This document shows, piece after piece, positions 33,401 to 46,292 of a DNA stretch of 64,000 nt. The stretch covers positions 1,488,001-1,552,000 of the forward strand of contig OY986971.1 in the NCBI GenBank assembly GCA_963920575.1, in the 5' to 3' direction. A model generated the notes under the pieces. It was not told the DNA's origin and searched no databases. It was given only the letters and a program-made list of their open reading frames with translations. This DNA is from Narthecium ossifragum. Lineage: Eukaryota; Streptophyta; Magnoliopsida; Dioscoreales; Nartheciaceae. Numbering within the stretch: position 1 is the first letter of the stretch; each line of letters starts with the position of its first letter. The position numbers were made by a program, and so were the translations under genes.

Positions 33401-36400
33401 CATATGCACATATCAGCAAGCATCAAAAAACTAAATAGAACATGATCAGGTTAGTGGTTAATGATGAGGAGCCCACAGTTAGTTCACATCCATACACCTA
33501 TAGAACCCAGCCATCTCCCTTAGTAGGCAGAAAGTAATAGGTTCCTAAAACTGGACAGGAAGACGAACTATCTCAGCTTCAATGCAAGTAGGTTAATTCA
33601 CATGTAATGGGTAAGTATATTAGACCTGTAAAATAGAAATGTTACCCGAAAATCAATCTGCTCGATTTTGGATGAAGGTGCCTCTGCTACATCTTTTCCA
33701 AATGATATAATTCTTCCATAGCTGGCATTTTGTCTTTGATAACCCAGCTCCTCTGCATTGACACCCTTAGAAACACGAGAGCCACTGCTCTTCTGCTTCT
33801 TATTGTTACAGTAGTAATCTTCTTCTGGCGACCAATCTAAACCACCCCATATAGTATCCCCGCCTTTAGGAATCATCGACATGGTTGAATCCCATGTACG
33901 AGTCATGCGCATCACATGACGCAAGGTCTGCAGACCAAGATAATCAGAATCTAAGACACCAGGAGCAATGGCCCTGCATGATGAACGGAATTCACACATA
34001 AGACTTTCATCCTCATGGTGTTTTAGACATATATGTCCACAAGTTCAAACCATGAAGCATTATGCCTTGCAAACGTGAAAGGCTTGAGAAAGGAGGCAAT
34101 TCAAAAATCTCATTCTCTAACTACTACTTCTTAACTCTTCCTGAAATATCTGGCAATTAGCATTGATGATAGAATTAACAATCAAGACTACAGGCGTAAT
34201 GGCACTCATAAATGATACATGATAAAACAAATAAGTTAAAAAAAAACTGGACTTGCCAAAATCGGTGGTCACAAAAAGAGTTAGAACCGATCAATGTTAC
34301 AATTATGACACAGATTCTGTTAAGGAACAAGAGATATTAAGACTAAAGAGCCACTAATTTGCAAACTGGATGCTTTTGGACCTGAGAAGATTGCACTGTC
34401 AGTGGAATGAGGACAAGAAAAATAGCTTTCAAGAATTTATACAGCTTATGTTTTCTACCAAAAACATCTTGGTTGTAAAGGCGTTTATAACCACTCATAA
34501 ATGAACCAGGAATTTTTAGCATGTAGTTATTTTAACCTTTTAAGACATGGTAAGAAGTCTAAAGTGAGCTTTATCCTGTTATTTATTGGCTTGTGCAGTT
34601 CTTTTCAATCCAAGGATGTACATGAATTAAGACTACAAAGAAGATGGATTGGCAACTTTTCAGCTCAGTAACCATGAAACTCTTATATGTTAGAAGCATA
34701 GACCATAAAATCAAGCATGATAAACTCCATCATTATCTTGCATATTCAGAATCTGAAGCTCATATTTATCCAACAGCAAGTACCTGGCAACAGCTACATC
34801 CTTGGCTTCGGCTGAGAAAAGCCCTGTAACTGCTTTTGGAACTCCCAAGAAAGGCCCACCAATGTTCATTACTGCCTTTATATGTTTCTCGCACCAGTCT
34901 GAACCGCCGCCACCACCTGCTGGAGCAGGTTCCTCAACCCACTTCATAAAATGCAAAAAATACAGCACACCCATCGAATGTGGAATGACTACGACCTTTT
35001 TCCCACCATTTGTAGCCACCATGAGTTCTATTTTACTCTTAATACTGCTCAGAGTTTGGTCGCGTACCTGTCCAGATAATCATATCTAAGAATGCCACTT
35101 GTAAAAGATCCCGCAAAATGAAGTCAAAAACCAAGTTCAATGAAACATTTTCCACAATCAAGATACAAGCGACGACCAAATGATGCTAACTTGACAAGCA
35201 GGTAAGAAAATGAACAGGCAAAGTACCTCCGTATTTTGAAAAGAGATTCTCCAATCATATGCAGCCATATACATGGTCTTCTCCTCATAACCAATGCGTG
35301 CCAAATTAGCGATTAAGACTGCCCAGACAAAGTAGCCAGGAGCGAAGTAATCTGCAGCCACAAGTCCTGTCACTGGTCTAACCCTAATACCTGGGGGGTC
35401 TAATCCAGTTTCATTATCCAGCGACATATGTTCGACCCAGCATAAAGGTCTGCAGAAGTCCAAAATATTGATAATTAAATAGAATTTGTTGGATATTAAC
35501 TCAGTGCATGTACAAAATACCTTGACAACATTAAAAGCAACAAGGAAATAACTATTTACAGAGAACTGCATGTACCTTAGCTATGTTAGGAAATCCTACC
35601 ATAGGTAACTGCTCGTCTTGCAAAAAAAAAAAATCAAAAAAAGTTAAGGTAAAGCAGAAGCATTCCTAAGCTGCTTCCTGCTAACTTCCAGAATAACTAG
35701 TATTAAAAACAAAAGTAGCCATGAAAGCAACTGAGCTGTACATTTGCAGGTTCTACATGTAGAAAAGCAAGAAGACGTCCACCAAGGTGGACATCTCACT
35801 AAACCTCACCCCAAACCCACTTCCCCCGCCTTAATCTGTTTGCCTTACATCCCTCAGACCTATATTCATCTAGTAGAAAGGCAAGGGCGACTTCCAAACA
35901 ATTATGCAAAGTTCAACTTGCAGGAGCAAAATTACTGCAAATAAGAAGGCTACCATAAAGTATAGTGCTCTGCACAAGTAATTGGAAAAAGGATAAAAGC
36001 TCAGCTACTGAGAGGAGAAAAGTTCAGCTACTTTATTTAACTAAGGGTAAAATATTAAGATTTCCTAGTGACACAATGCTGGTAGGTTCACTAAGTACCC
36101 AAAGATCCCTCCTTTCTAATTTGATACCCTTCCAAATTTTCAATACCGCAACGAAATCATCCAATTAGAAGTATCCCTAAAAATAGCATCCTAACCATAT
36201 CTAACCGGAAAGTATAATATGCGCAGATATAACGCACCTCCTGTAGACTTCTCCGAAGGTGCCTCCCCATAGGCGCTTGCGGAAGAGGTCCTCGGCGCAC
36301 TGATGCCCCTCCCATAGCTCGAGGCCGCCGGTGACGATGCCGGGGACGAAGACAACAGGGTGTCGAGCAACGAGGCCCTCCTTCCGGAGCTTGATACCAG

Positions 36401-36677
36401 GGGGGTCAGGGAGGGGTCCCGTGATGGCCTCCGTCACGTACTGCGGGAACGACGCTGGCATCGTGTTGTAGAGGAACAGCAGCACCCACCACATCGTGCA
36501 CACGCTCCCTATAAGCCAGTAGCACCCATCCACGCAAGACCACCGTCTTCTCTTCGCTTCCGCCTTCGCCGCCGCCGCAGGGGGGTGGGGAACAGCCTTC
36601 TTGGCAGTGGCGGCGCCGCCGCCGCCGCCGTGGTTCTCCGGCGTCGGGGGGTTCTTGCGGCGGCGGAGCAGCGACAT
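30426..36677 (-). CDS. PDAT: Phospholipid:diacylglycerol acyltransferase
   Basis: PDAT moves an acyl group from the sn-2 position of a phospholipid to diacylglycerol, giving triacylglycerol without acyl-CoA, at the ER membrane. Six exons fit in phase on the minus strand: 36677-36238, 35449-35227, 35067-34784, 33973-33646, 31983-31718, 30909-30426 (674 aa; Arabidopsis PDAT1 is about 670). The basic N-terminus is followed by one membrane segment, near residues 51-72 (YWLIGSVCTMWWVLLFLYN). The lumenal LCAT-like domain shows MPASFPQYVTE, the lid region CWVEHMSLDN, the nucleophile Ser252 in PHSMGVLYF, the Asp in VDGDETVP (574-576) and His629 in GTQSGSHVD, a complete catalytic triad. The largest intron (33645-31984) holds a triple repeat. 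No damage is seen, so the gene looks functional. Confidence 0.96.
31120..31500. repeat. Diverged tandem repeat in PDAT intron 5
   Basis: Segments at about 31120-31225 and 31290-31380 share GAGCAAGTTTATRCAAA, then ATATTCAYMTGRAATG and CACCTATYACYGG in the same order. The copies are old. Confidence 0.5.
32175..32765. repeat. Triple tandem repeat in PDAT intron 4
   Basis: Three copies of a ~195-bp unit start with TATAGCCATTCAC at 32181, 32378 and 32571. Shared blocks are ATCTAGGAGTTACTGCTGCA, CTGCATAGAAAATAT, TTTCAAGCTACATCAAG and GGCATTAAGAGC. The copies are similar enough to be a fairly recent amplification. Confidence 0.88.
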
Positions 36678-37299
36678 GGAGACGGGAATCGGAACCCCGA
36701 GACCCTAATGATGGGAGAAACCCTAGTTCGGATTCCGATTCGAGTTCGGACTTGGGAGGAGAGGAAGAGAGAAGCCATGGGAATGAAGAGCTTTGCTGGT
36801 TTTAAGGCCGAGTCTGTTAGGAGAGCAGTCCAGAGTTGAGCCAGGGTGACGACACCGCTCTCTCCGTGGCAAGCCGCGCCAGACACGTGGCTTTCTGTCA
36901 GTGCGCTCATATAGTTGTTTGGATCGGCTACTTGGGTGGAACAGGATACAGGGGATCGGACCCATATAGTTTAACTATAATTTTCTGTATTTTGATATGA
37001 TTTTTGGAATAATCGAGTGCAGTAAACGATCTCAATTTGGCTTGAATCACTAATTAAGCTCGACTCATATTCAAACTCGAGTTATGAATTTCGAGCTAGA
37101 CTCAACCTATACTCGGCTCGCTCATGTTCCGATAATTTTCACTACTATGTTTGAAGATAAATTACATGATTTTGGTTCCATTGTTGAGGTACTTTATGCT
37201 CGGATCACTTGAAACTCCATGGAGTCTAGATCGAAGGATGCCATTGAGCGATATTTTGGTTGTAAGGATGATATCACACCCAGTCTTATAGAAATACTT
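36678..37299 (-). promoter_or_regulatory. PDAT upstream region
   Basis: A GC-rich 5' leader region lies just upstream of the start codon (to about 36850), then ordinary AT-rich DNA. No distinct TATA box was identified. Confidence 0.35.
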
Positions 37300-37527
37300 G
37301 GTCTTGTTTGGTATGAAAATAAGGGGGGAATAACCAGTCTTATTATCCTACTTATCCCAAAACATCTTTTTTTTATTCAAGTAATCATTTCATATTTATT
37401 CTCATTCCACCTACCATTATTACTCTACTTTTTATTATTTCAAGTTTTTATTACTACATTATTTTTACTTTTTCTAACTCCAAAATCCCTTATTTCGGAA
37501 TAAGCTAATCCCATATCAAACGAGTCC
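37300..37527. mobile_element. Tourist-like MITE
   Basis: The left end GGTCTTGTTTGGTATG and the right end (reverse complement GGACTCGTTTGATATGGG) are imperfect inverted repeats of the GTTTGG type. 228 bp, AT-rich interior, no coding. The 3-bp flanks do not match. Confidence 0.5.
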
Positions 37528-37620
37528 GTAATCTTTTGGCTCAACTAAGTAATAAATAAATAAATCTCCATGAGAGAATGACACGTGAGCAAAACGATGC
37601 TGTATCCTGTTTGCAAGCAA

Positions 37621-37711
37621 ACAGCTGCTGGTGGACCCAGTTTTAGATCAAACAGCTGCCGGTGGACCCAGTTTTAGATCAAACAGCTGCTGGTGGAACC
37701 AGTTTTAGATC
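37621..37711. repeat. Three-copy 31-bp tandem repeat
   Basis: ACAGCTGCTGGTGGACCCAG plus TTTTAGATCAA occurs at 37621, 37652 and 37683 with single-base changes. Confidence 0.9.
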
Positions 37712-38506
37712 CGAAGTGGGGGTCCCACTTAAAACCGACGACCTTTCCGAGGCTAGACTCCGATACTTCCAGACGAAGAATCCGTTTCCCAGTCTATGAA
37801 AGCAAGTTCCCTGGGGGGAAACGACGCTTGGCAGGGGATGGCACCGCCGCCGTGGGTAGAGAGGCAAGTGGCAACGTAACGGACGAAGGCGGCCTCCCCG
37901 ATGTGCGTGCCGGGACCGAGTTCCGAGACGGTGAGGGAGGGAGGCCACCGGCGGCCCGTGACGGGTGAATCTCCGGCCAAGGGGAAGCGGCCCAACTCCG
38001 GTGAGAGCACCTCGCCTTCGGCCGTTCTCGAAAAGCTGCGGGGGTTTTTCTGAAAGGTTCTCGCCAATCGCGAATCACGAGAACCGACGACGTCAGACAG
38101 TTCTAACGGTTCTGGCATCGTCGCCTTTATTTTAAAGTGCTTTTCCACGTTTCGTTTGTTTCTACATTCATCCTCGGGGCACCGAAAAAGATTGTTGAAA
38201 GAGAGCGTTGTAATTTTGCACGCTCACAAGTGGCACCTATGTGGCCTCCACGTGGCTCATGCTAGCCACGTCAGCTTACATGGCCCCCACTTGAAAAACA
38301 ATAGGGTTTTTTTATCAGTTCAAATAATCTATTTTTAAATTCAGTTAATTAACCATATCATCTATATAAAAGAAGCATGACAGAATGCACGCTCGGATTG
38401 GGTGCATTATGACAATTGAAATAGTGGCATGTATGGTGCCTAAGTGGTGCAGCGATGCGGCAAGCCACATTAAGAGTCGGTCTCCATCACAGAATTCCTA
38501 TTGAAA
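37712..38506. other. GC-rich stretch without a recognised gene
   Basis: From 37740 to about 38150 the sequence is GC-rich with open frames on both strands, up to 131 codons on the minus strand, but none resembles a known protein. It may be an old gene or retroelement fragment. Confidence 0.4.
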
Positions 38507-38707
38507 TTTATTATATAAGATCATGTGTATTTTATTAGTCAGTTAAGGATGTCCAATCCAAGTTATGTCTGAATATATCATGCGATTGAAATGAAGCAAC
38601 ATGAAAAGGAGTAGTGGGTGTGATGATTATCAGGGGATTAGGAGAGAGAGAGGGGAGTAGTTGGGGGTGACGGTTACCCGTGCCAGGTAACATTGAGGGC
38701 CACCTAG
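38507..38707 (+). mobile_element. Short non-autonomous Helitron (copy D)
   Basis: Begins TTTATTATATAAGATCATGTG (aligned with copy C, whose second base is C). It contains GAATATATCATGCGATTGAA and CATGAAAAGGAGTAG. It ends with the perfect stem GTTACC/GGTAAC and CTAG at 38704-38707, followed by T. Confidence 0.65.
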
Positions 38708-40939
38708 TTTTCATAGATAAACTAGTTAAACTAAAAATACGAATTTAATTTAAACAATCTTAGCAAAACCAAAAAAAAACGTTAAGAGTCGGGCCCACAA
38801 AGCTGATGTGGTGAGCCACATGACCGTGTTGGGGAATGCGGAATGCCACCTCAAGTGTACGGAATACACACGTACCCCACATGAGTATGCATTAATTCTA
38901 TCATATAACTGTTTAAAATTCCATCCTTTTCTTTCTTGGTTCAGATTTTATAAATAAGCAGTGTAACTAATGTTTATGTGGAGGTATTAGAATATTATCT
39001 ATCTAAATAATAAAAGCCAATCTTTCTTGGATCTATTAGAAATTTGACACTTAAAAAAATATGTAATGATGGGTCAATGCTCCGGCGTCAAGTCTATGGC
39101 GTTTATTTTTGTTTTTCTTTTTTTCCACTAAGTTTCGTAAGCAATCTGTTGATGATCAAACAATGGTGAGTTGCGAATGATGTCAAACGAAGAACGCGTG
39201 GTGAGGAAATGAGAGAGTTCTCTGTCGTAGAGCTTGAGCTTTGAGGTCGGTAGGTATGACGAGATTAAGATACTAGGAAAAACTTTTCTACGTTCACAGC
39301 CTCACAGGAGAGGAGAGGGAGACCTTCTATTTTTTGTACGAGAGACTTTTGTTCTTATTTATTATCAAGTAACCATCCCTCTACGAAAGTCATCTTTTAG
39401 TCCATTTCCGTTCCTTCCCTTGGCATCATCCCCGTTCCTTCCCTTGAAGGCAGAGTTCCTGACACTTCGAAACTCAAACCCCAACCTAGAAAATAATGCT
39501 ACAATCTTCGAAATTCTCAAACTCCAAGACCAATGCATTAGCCACTTAGACGAGAAGGCCCATCTCTTTACTAGAATTCGCAAGCCCATAATGTGTTACG
39601 GAGGTGTCATTGAAACATTACAAACTCAATTAAATATTAAATTTATAATACTTTTTCAATCACTCAAAACTCTAAATTTAAACAAAAAGAATCAAATATG
39701 GATTTGAGTTATCTAAATTAACTAAAAAAATAAAATAAAAAGTTGATCGATTCGAATCAATGAAGTAGTTATTTAGTAATTACTCAATCCATGATAGTTT
39801 CGTTATTAGTTTTATCTAGTTATCATTTCATTCGCTTCTCTCGACATTATAGATCCTATAGCTACAAACTCGCATGAATCCTTAAAAGAAAGTTAATGTT
39901 CCCAACAGCATAACCTTTCTTTACTTAGCATAGATTTTCTTCAGTCTTACGATTACCTGAAGTTATACTACTCCTAATGACCTTGACACAACCTATTTTT
40001 GTTTAGCATAACTTATCTCAAAGGTAAACAAAAAACTTCATGAAAACCATCTTATAAATATGTACAAATAATCACAGAAAAATTTGTACAACTGAAAGTA
40101 CTTTAAGGGAGCTCTGCTCCTTCGAATCTCTAATCGATAAAACCATATTTTATGAGATCATGCATCGAGAAGTTCACAAGATTCAAACTAAAAAAAGACC
40201 AAAATTGCACTAGGGTTTTTATGAGATCTCTAAGTACAAGAAGTTAATCACTCATCTTATGAATGAGGCCATCGGATCGAGGAAGAAAGCCTCATCATTC
40301 GTACCCTCATCGTCTTCTCTTTCTTCTCCAAACATAGTCAAAAAGATGATAAACTCGGCTTGAAATATCCCTATTTATTACCGCAACCTCAGAATATGGT
40401 TTAAGAGTCATAATTGGACTTACACTCTCATTTTTTCTAATTTTCGTACTTCCCACGTCAACATACCGATCGATCAGACTCAAAACCGATCGGTCAATCC
40501 AGTCAGCTTGGTTGGATCGGTTTTATGCCACATCAGCATTTAATTGTTGTAGTTTTTAATTTAAGTTTCCATAGATTTTATTTTGCTTCAAAACGCACGC
40601 TAGTGTATACGGAATTTAACAAAGTCTTCAATAAAAAAGTTATACCTCTTCAAGTTTTCTTCAATCTCTCACAATTTCAGAATTTTTAGATTTTTTTTTG
40701 TGAATTCTAGTGATATATTTTCATATAGTCGACAACTAATTTCATATTTCCAAATTTCGCAGAATTTGATCTTTTTAATCGAATTTTTTGTATTTCTTCT
40801 CTTTGCATTCGCCCCTCCTAATAAAAGGTTTTTAAGTAACTAAAAAAGGAATATTAGACAAGCGAGTTAGAGGACGAAGTATTATTTCTCATGGTCTTCA
40901 GCTAATGAAGCTAGTCGCCAAAGACACGTGGACACCTTT
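38708..40939. other. Intergenic DNA, no gene recognised
   Basis: AT-rich sequence with short open frames only. A 157-codon frame at 39234-39707 has no recognisable domain or coding character. Confidence 0.5.
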
Positions 40940-43114
40940 TGTCGCTCCCCGACCCGCGTAGGCCCAACCGGGCCGGGCGACGTGAAGCGGAACCTAACCT
41001 ACTGTGGAAATTTTGGCGAGGTTTCCCTCTAATCGTAGTGGTTACCCTAACAATTCTTAAACATCCTGTATTACACAAATACGAATCTCAAGGACTGAAC
41101 TGATATAATATTACAAAACCTCAAAACAGGGAAGTTATACATTTATCACTCCCGTAGGAGATTATCTATAACAAAAAGGTGTAAAACTGGAAGATCACCA
41201 CCTCTCAAGCACTGCCAGACGCCGTCACGTCACCAAACACCGCCCTGGTAGGGGCAACCGAAGAAGAGCTAGCGCCAGCACCTGTAAAACGCAGCCCGGG
41301 TAGGAGTGAGCACTAAGCTCAGCAGGGACACTACACTACGACACTCACAAGGGAGGGAACACAACAGTATCGCCCTCAAGTAAGACTTGGGTATGCAGCA
41401 AGGGTCCCATAACCCTTTGCCGGTGTCCCTAGGCATACCCAACCATGGTCACCCCAAGGGACTGGGTCCATCCTGGATACACCTAGTGCGGGCAGGAACA
41501 GACACTGCCTGGGCTGGACTCCTCTGACGGCCCCCAAAGACAAGAACCGACACCGGTTGCACCCACAACATCTGGCTCGAGGCAGACACGACCTCTAAAC
41601 ATCAAACAACATGTATTCATGTCAAATTAACCCTAGCATCGAGAACGACTGAATACTACAAATCGAGTCCTTGACCAAGCTACATGTAACGGTCCTAGAG
41701 CTAGATCCGGGCTACCCGAAAACCTCGGATCGGCAACGCCCTACACAGATGCAACTAATACACAACACAATGCATATATGGACATGCGCAGGATAATACA
41801 GATAAACATGCAACAGAATGTGATGATATAAATAACAAGGTCTTGGCACGGCACCCTGCCGGCCCGGGGTGGTGAACAGGTAAATAAGGTCTAAGGAGCT
41901 CCTGCAGTGATACCACCACCAACTGCCAGCAGTCCACCACAACACCTGCACCGGGAAGCAGCTCCGCAAACAACATCTCACAAATATCACAGATAAAGCC
42001 CTCGGCGCACGCCGGCATGCAAGGCTAGGGAAGGCTGTAGGGTTACCCGCCCGTTTATTCTAAACATCCCGGGAGTCATCACTCCCCCGGTTCACCACTG
42101 CCCTATTATAGGGCTAACATGTTTAAACATATGTACAAGGTATAAAGCGGTAAAGATCTCTTAAGTAACAGTGAGCTTCCTTCACTGTCGAGCCAAAGAA
42201 GATCGATTCTTCCTCCCAGGAAGATCGATCTTTCTCGAGACAGAGGGCAACCTTCGTATCGCGCCAAGAAAGATCGATCCTTCCTCCCAGGAAGATTGAT
42301 CTTCTTCGCGACGAAGGGTAACCATGCTACCCTAGACCCAGGATCGATCTTCTCCAAGCAGAAGATCGATCCTTCATCGGGCGCAGCATGACCAACCCAG
42401 AGGGATCGATCCTTCCTCAAGAAGGATCGATCCGGATGGGTTCTCCGGCGCCCTTCCGGCAAGGAATACCGTCGGAAGATACATCCAAACACAACCAAAC
42501 TCTGGGATCTGATAGGTCAAGATCCCACGAGTCCAAAACCGGTTAAATCACGTAAAACCAACATGCGTACTAAGAGATCTAGTAAAAGAACACAATCAAA
42601 CCGGAAACTCCAAAAAACCCGAAATAAAAATAGGTAGGAATCCCTACCGGAGCAAGAGCAGCTTAAATCCAAGCAGCTAGGTCTTGGATCGTCCTCAAAC
42701 GCCTTAAAAAATCGCAAGATCTGAGCTCAGATCTCCGGATTTCAAAAGGGACTCAAGGAAGAAAGTCTCGTATGCTTTATAGGCAAACGAACCGACTTAT
42801 GAATGATCGATCTTCCCCTAGGCAAAGATCGATCCTTCATGACGATCGCACTTGATTTTCTGGCACCATAAAGATCGATCTTCTAGCAATGAAGGATCGA
42901 TCCTTTAGGTGCAGGAAGCTAGACTTGGGCTAGAACTTAAGCCCAAGCCCGGATCTTTCGATCCCGGGTCCCACTAACCGTTCTAATCAAACATTACCAC
43001 AAACACGGTCAGTGTGTGCACACGCGGGTGTGAAACAAACCGACAAGACGTAATTTACCAAATTAATTTTGCGGTCCATGACGAGCCACAGGAGTAGAGG
43101 GACGGGTCCTCACA
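40940..43114 (-). repeat. Solo LTR, Gypsy (Del/Tekay-like)
   Basis: On the minus strand it starts TGTGAGGACCCGTCCCTC and ends GGGTCGGGGAGCGACA, the terminal sequences typical of Del/Tekay chromovirus LTRs in plants. Length 2,175 bp; no gag-pol or second LTR follows on either side. The 5-bp flanks CCTTT and CCAGT do not match well. A block at 42180-42440 and 42800-42905 has many GATCGATC-type palindromes. Confidence 0.65.
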
Positions 43115-45072
43115 CCAGTAGGCCAGCCAAGTATCATCCTCGTCACTTTAAGATCCACGGTGGCTCTGGCTCAAGGTTCCAACTTCCAAGGTAAAGAGCA
43201 AGCACATATATAAACCAAAAGATGCAATTAATTCGGTCAGAATTAATTGCAGCAGCAACTCCAGTTAGTTTCCATGCCTGGTTTCTCACGTCCTCCCGTG
43301 AACATATATATTCCTCAAGTTCACATCAAGAAGACAAGAACAAGATAATATCAGCAGACAGAACAAAGCCTGAGCAAACGAATAATGCTCATAAGGTTGA
43401 CATCCAATTGGTTGTTCTAAAGGATGAAACTGGCCAGAGAGTTCATTTGGCATTGAACCCACCTGTGACTGCCTTCATTGTTGGGCCTTTTGGCTCAATA
43501 ATCAAGAAGGGAAAAAAAGGACAAAAGGACCCACCCATATATATTGCTCGAGGAAGGAGAAAATGAGAAGAGAAAGCGAGGAAAAATCAAGGTTATGTTT
43601 GATTTAACCATTTTTTATTTTTATTTAAAAAAAAATAAAAAATGGATCTGAAATCACGTTTGATTTGCGGCCTTTGAAAACCTTTTCTAGAAAAGAAAAA
43701 CACTGTTTTTCAAAAAATATAAAAACATCAAAAAGATGTTTTCATTTTCTAAAAATGGAATGGGTTCTCTCGCGATCGCAAGCCTTCTTCTCCTCCCAAC
43801 GGGTTTACTAAGAACAATTCTTCTCCTCCCAACGGGTTTACTAAGAACAAGCCTATTATTTTCTAAACAAATATATTTAATTAACGGGCCATCTAATTAG
43901 GCGGCTATAGGGGCACACTCAAAAGCACCATCTCGACCTCCAATCAAATATCGCCGCATCATGTGCACCGCTCGAGGGGAGTACCCAAAACATTATCCAC
44001 TCTCTACAAAAGGCCCAATACCAAACGTTGAAAGCCCATCGAGGCCCACGGTAGGCCCGGTTTAATCATAGATTCAATGAACCCAACCCATTAACATCAC
44101 TATAGATCTGCATAAATTGGCCTATCTGGAATCAGGATATATCGTTTCAAGCAAAAAAAAAAAAAAAAAAAAAAAGGGATGGAAAAAACATCTAACGAGC
44201 TGTGACGATCCATATATAAAAAAAATCCACAAAATTCTAAAAACCCTAGATAAAGGGGGATCCCCTCTCAAGAGGGATCACCAAGAACACAACAACATAA
44301 TAAAAGTTCCTTTCCATCAATAAAACAAGACACCTAATTTTGGTCGGCAGATGATCCCCTCTCAACCCATATTTCCCTCTGTTCTGTCTCATAAACTAAG
44401 AACAAAGCACCACCCATCCATAAAAGCTTGCATGAACCAAGGTGGTCCAATGGCAACCACAAAGAACTCTACCCAATCCATTTAATATCTCACCAATTTA
44501 AAAGCTTTATAAAGTTCTTGGTTTGATCCATTTCACCTTGTTTAGAGGCATATCAACAATTATAAAAAGAATGGAATTGAGAAAGGGAAAAGAAAGAAGG
44601 ATTAGAATTGGAAGTGTGTCACCTGAAAGGAAGGCAATTGGGCTTCACACTAATGTAGCTTTTCCTAGTCTAAGTTCTCAATCATTGTAGTTGTTCATGC
44701 TTGGAGGTGGTTCTTGTGTGGATGATATGATTGCCATAGAGTTAGTATAGTAAGAGTGCCATCCATCTTTAAGTAGGCAAAATTTAGAGGTGTGACCTAT
44801 GTAGTGGGACTACAACTTGGATGCTTGTAATTATCTGATAGAAATTAATTTGATGCATATGTTCATACTGCCATATATATGTGCAATAAGCTAGATTATA
44901 GGTGTAGTTTGTGGTATCATAGTTGGGCTCTTTGGCTTCATACTAAAATATCATTCTTTTAGTATGGCACTCTTTACTATACTAACTCACATGCTAAAGC
45001 CGACGAGACCACTTTGCTTCGCACCAGTCTCTGACCATATAACCACCCCTTGAGAACCTGAGCACAACACCC
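43115..45072. other. Intergenic DNA, no gene recognised
   Basis: Contains a 114-codon frame at 43222 of unknown nature, an A/T palindrome near 43605-43645, a two-copy 34-bp repeat (CTTCTCCTCCCAACGGGTTT) at about 43785-43850, and a 22-base A run near 44153. Confidence 0.5.
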
Positions 45073-45129
45073 CTGGGCCAGCAACTTCGGCATTCGAGTT
45101 ATAAGAAGCATGAGTCTAAGGCAAGTTCA

Positions 45130-45899
45130 TGCTGGGGAATCTGAGGGGTCCCGACGATGTCGGAGATACGTCAGATAGATACGGGGATGTCGCAGCGGAA
45201 GAGAAACAACCAAATCACAAATAAAAGGGAAAAATGGAAACAAGGATTTACGTGGAAAAACCTACCAGCAACAACTGGAAGGAAAAAAACCACGGGCAGC
45301 AGAGGAAATCTTCACTATGAGAGAGAGATTACAAAGCCCAAACCCTAGCAGAGACAAAGAGATCTCTCTCTAGGGTTGCCTACTCTCACACCTCTCATAA
45401 GTCTCTCAATAACATCTCTACCACACAAAGAAACCCTAAAAGCATCCTATTTATAGAGTCCAATGAACACAAATCCGGATTAAATCTGAGCCGTCGGATT
45501 TGCCCGTCCAATGGAGAGGGATCGATCCCACTCAAGGGTTCGATCGATCCGAGTATGCGTGAGAACGAGGGATTCCTGAATTCCCGAGTCGGATCGATCC
45601 CACTCTGAAGGAGCGATCGATCCGTCCCTAAAAAACTCAAAATCCCGAAGAAGGATCGATCGACTGATCGATCCGACCTTGCCGTTCGAAAATATGTGCC
45701 TTCTGTCTCTTTGTTTTCCAAGTCGGATCGATCCGTCTTTGAGAGACAGATCGATCGGCTGTTCAATTTCAAAGCCCGATCGATCCGTAAATCGATCCGT
45801 CGATATTCTTCAAGGCCCGATCGATCCGTCTCTTGAAGACGGATCGATCCAACGATCCTTTGCTGCCGTCATCATCCTCATGGGAGGAAAAAGCCAACA
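45130..45899 (-). repeat. 3' LTR of the gag-only Copia
   Basis: Runs TGCTGGGGAATCTGAGG to AAAGCCAACA on the plus strand. The first-copy TGTT has become TGCT. Its distal half carries about a dozen GATCGATC palindromes. Confidence 0.9.
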
Positions 45900-46292
45900 A
45901 ACTCCCCCGTCCGACACATGAGGGTAAGCCATCGAACCTGGATACTCCATCAAGAACGGAAACTCCATCAAACTCGGATTGCCATCGAATTTGGACTGCG
46001 CCGCCGTCATGCCACCTCCAGTGCCGCCAGCTAGCCACTTTAATGTTGCCGTCAAAGTTGGATCACACCATCAACCTCAGATCTACCATTGAACTCCGGA
46101 TCTCCCATCGGATTCAGAATCATCTCGAGAACTGTCCACCAAGTCTTAGATGTCGCCGTCGAGTCTTGATCTTCTCGGTTGCTTTCTCGCCTTCAAGTTA
46201 CAGTACGTCCCGGGCTTGTAACTCAGATATCCTCGGCCGCTTCGATCGACCGGATACACCTCCCCCGTGCTCCCAGCACGGATGCTCCCCCG

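Noticed and set aside
39234..39707. 157-codon open frame on the plus strand
   Set aside because: No recognisable domain, low-complexity composition and no neighbours or splice pattern; likely chance.
43222..43566. 114-codon open frame
   Set aside because: Includes a lysine-rich end and reads through repeats; no family similarity that I can name and no gene context.
45395..45921. Open frames with repeated Asp-Arg-Ser residues in the Copia LTRs
   Set aside because: They arise from GATCGATCC motifs within the LTR and are not genes.
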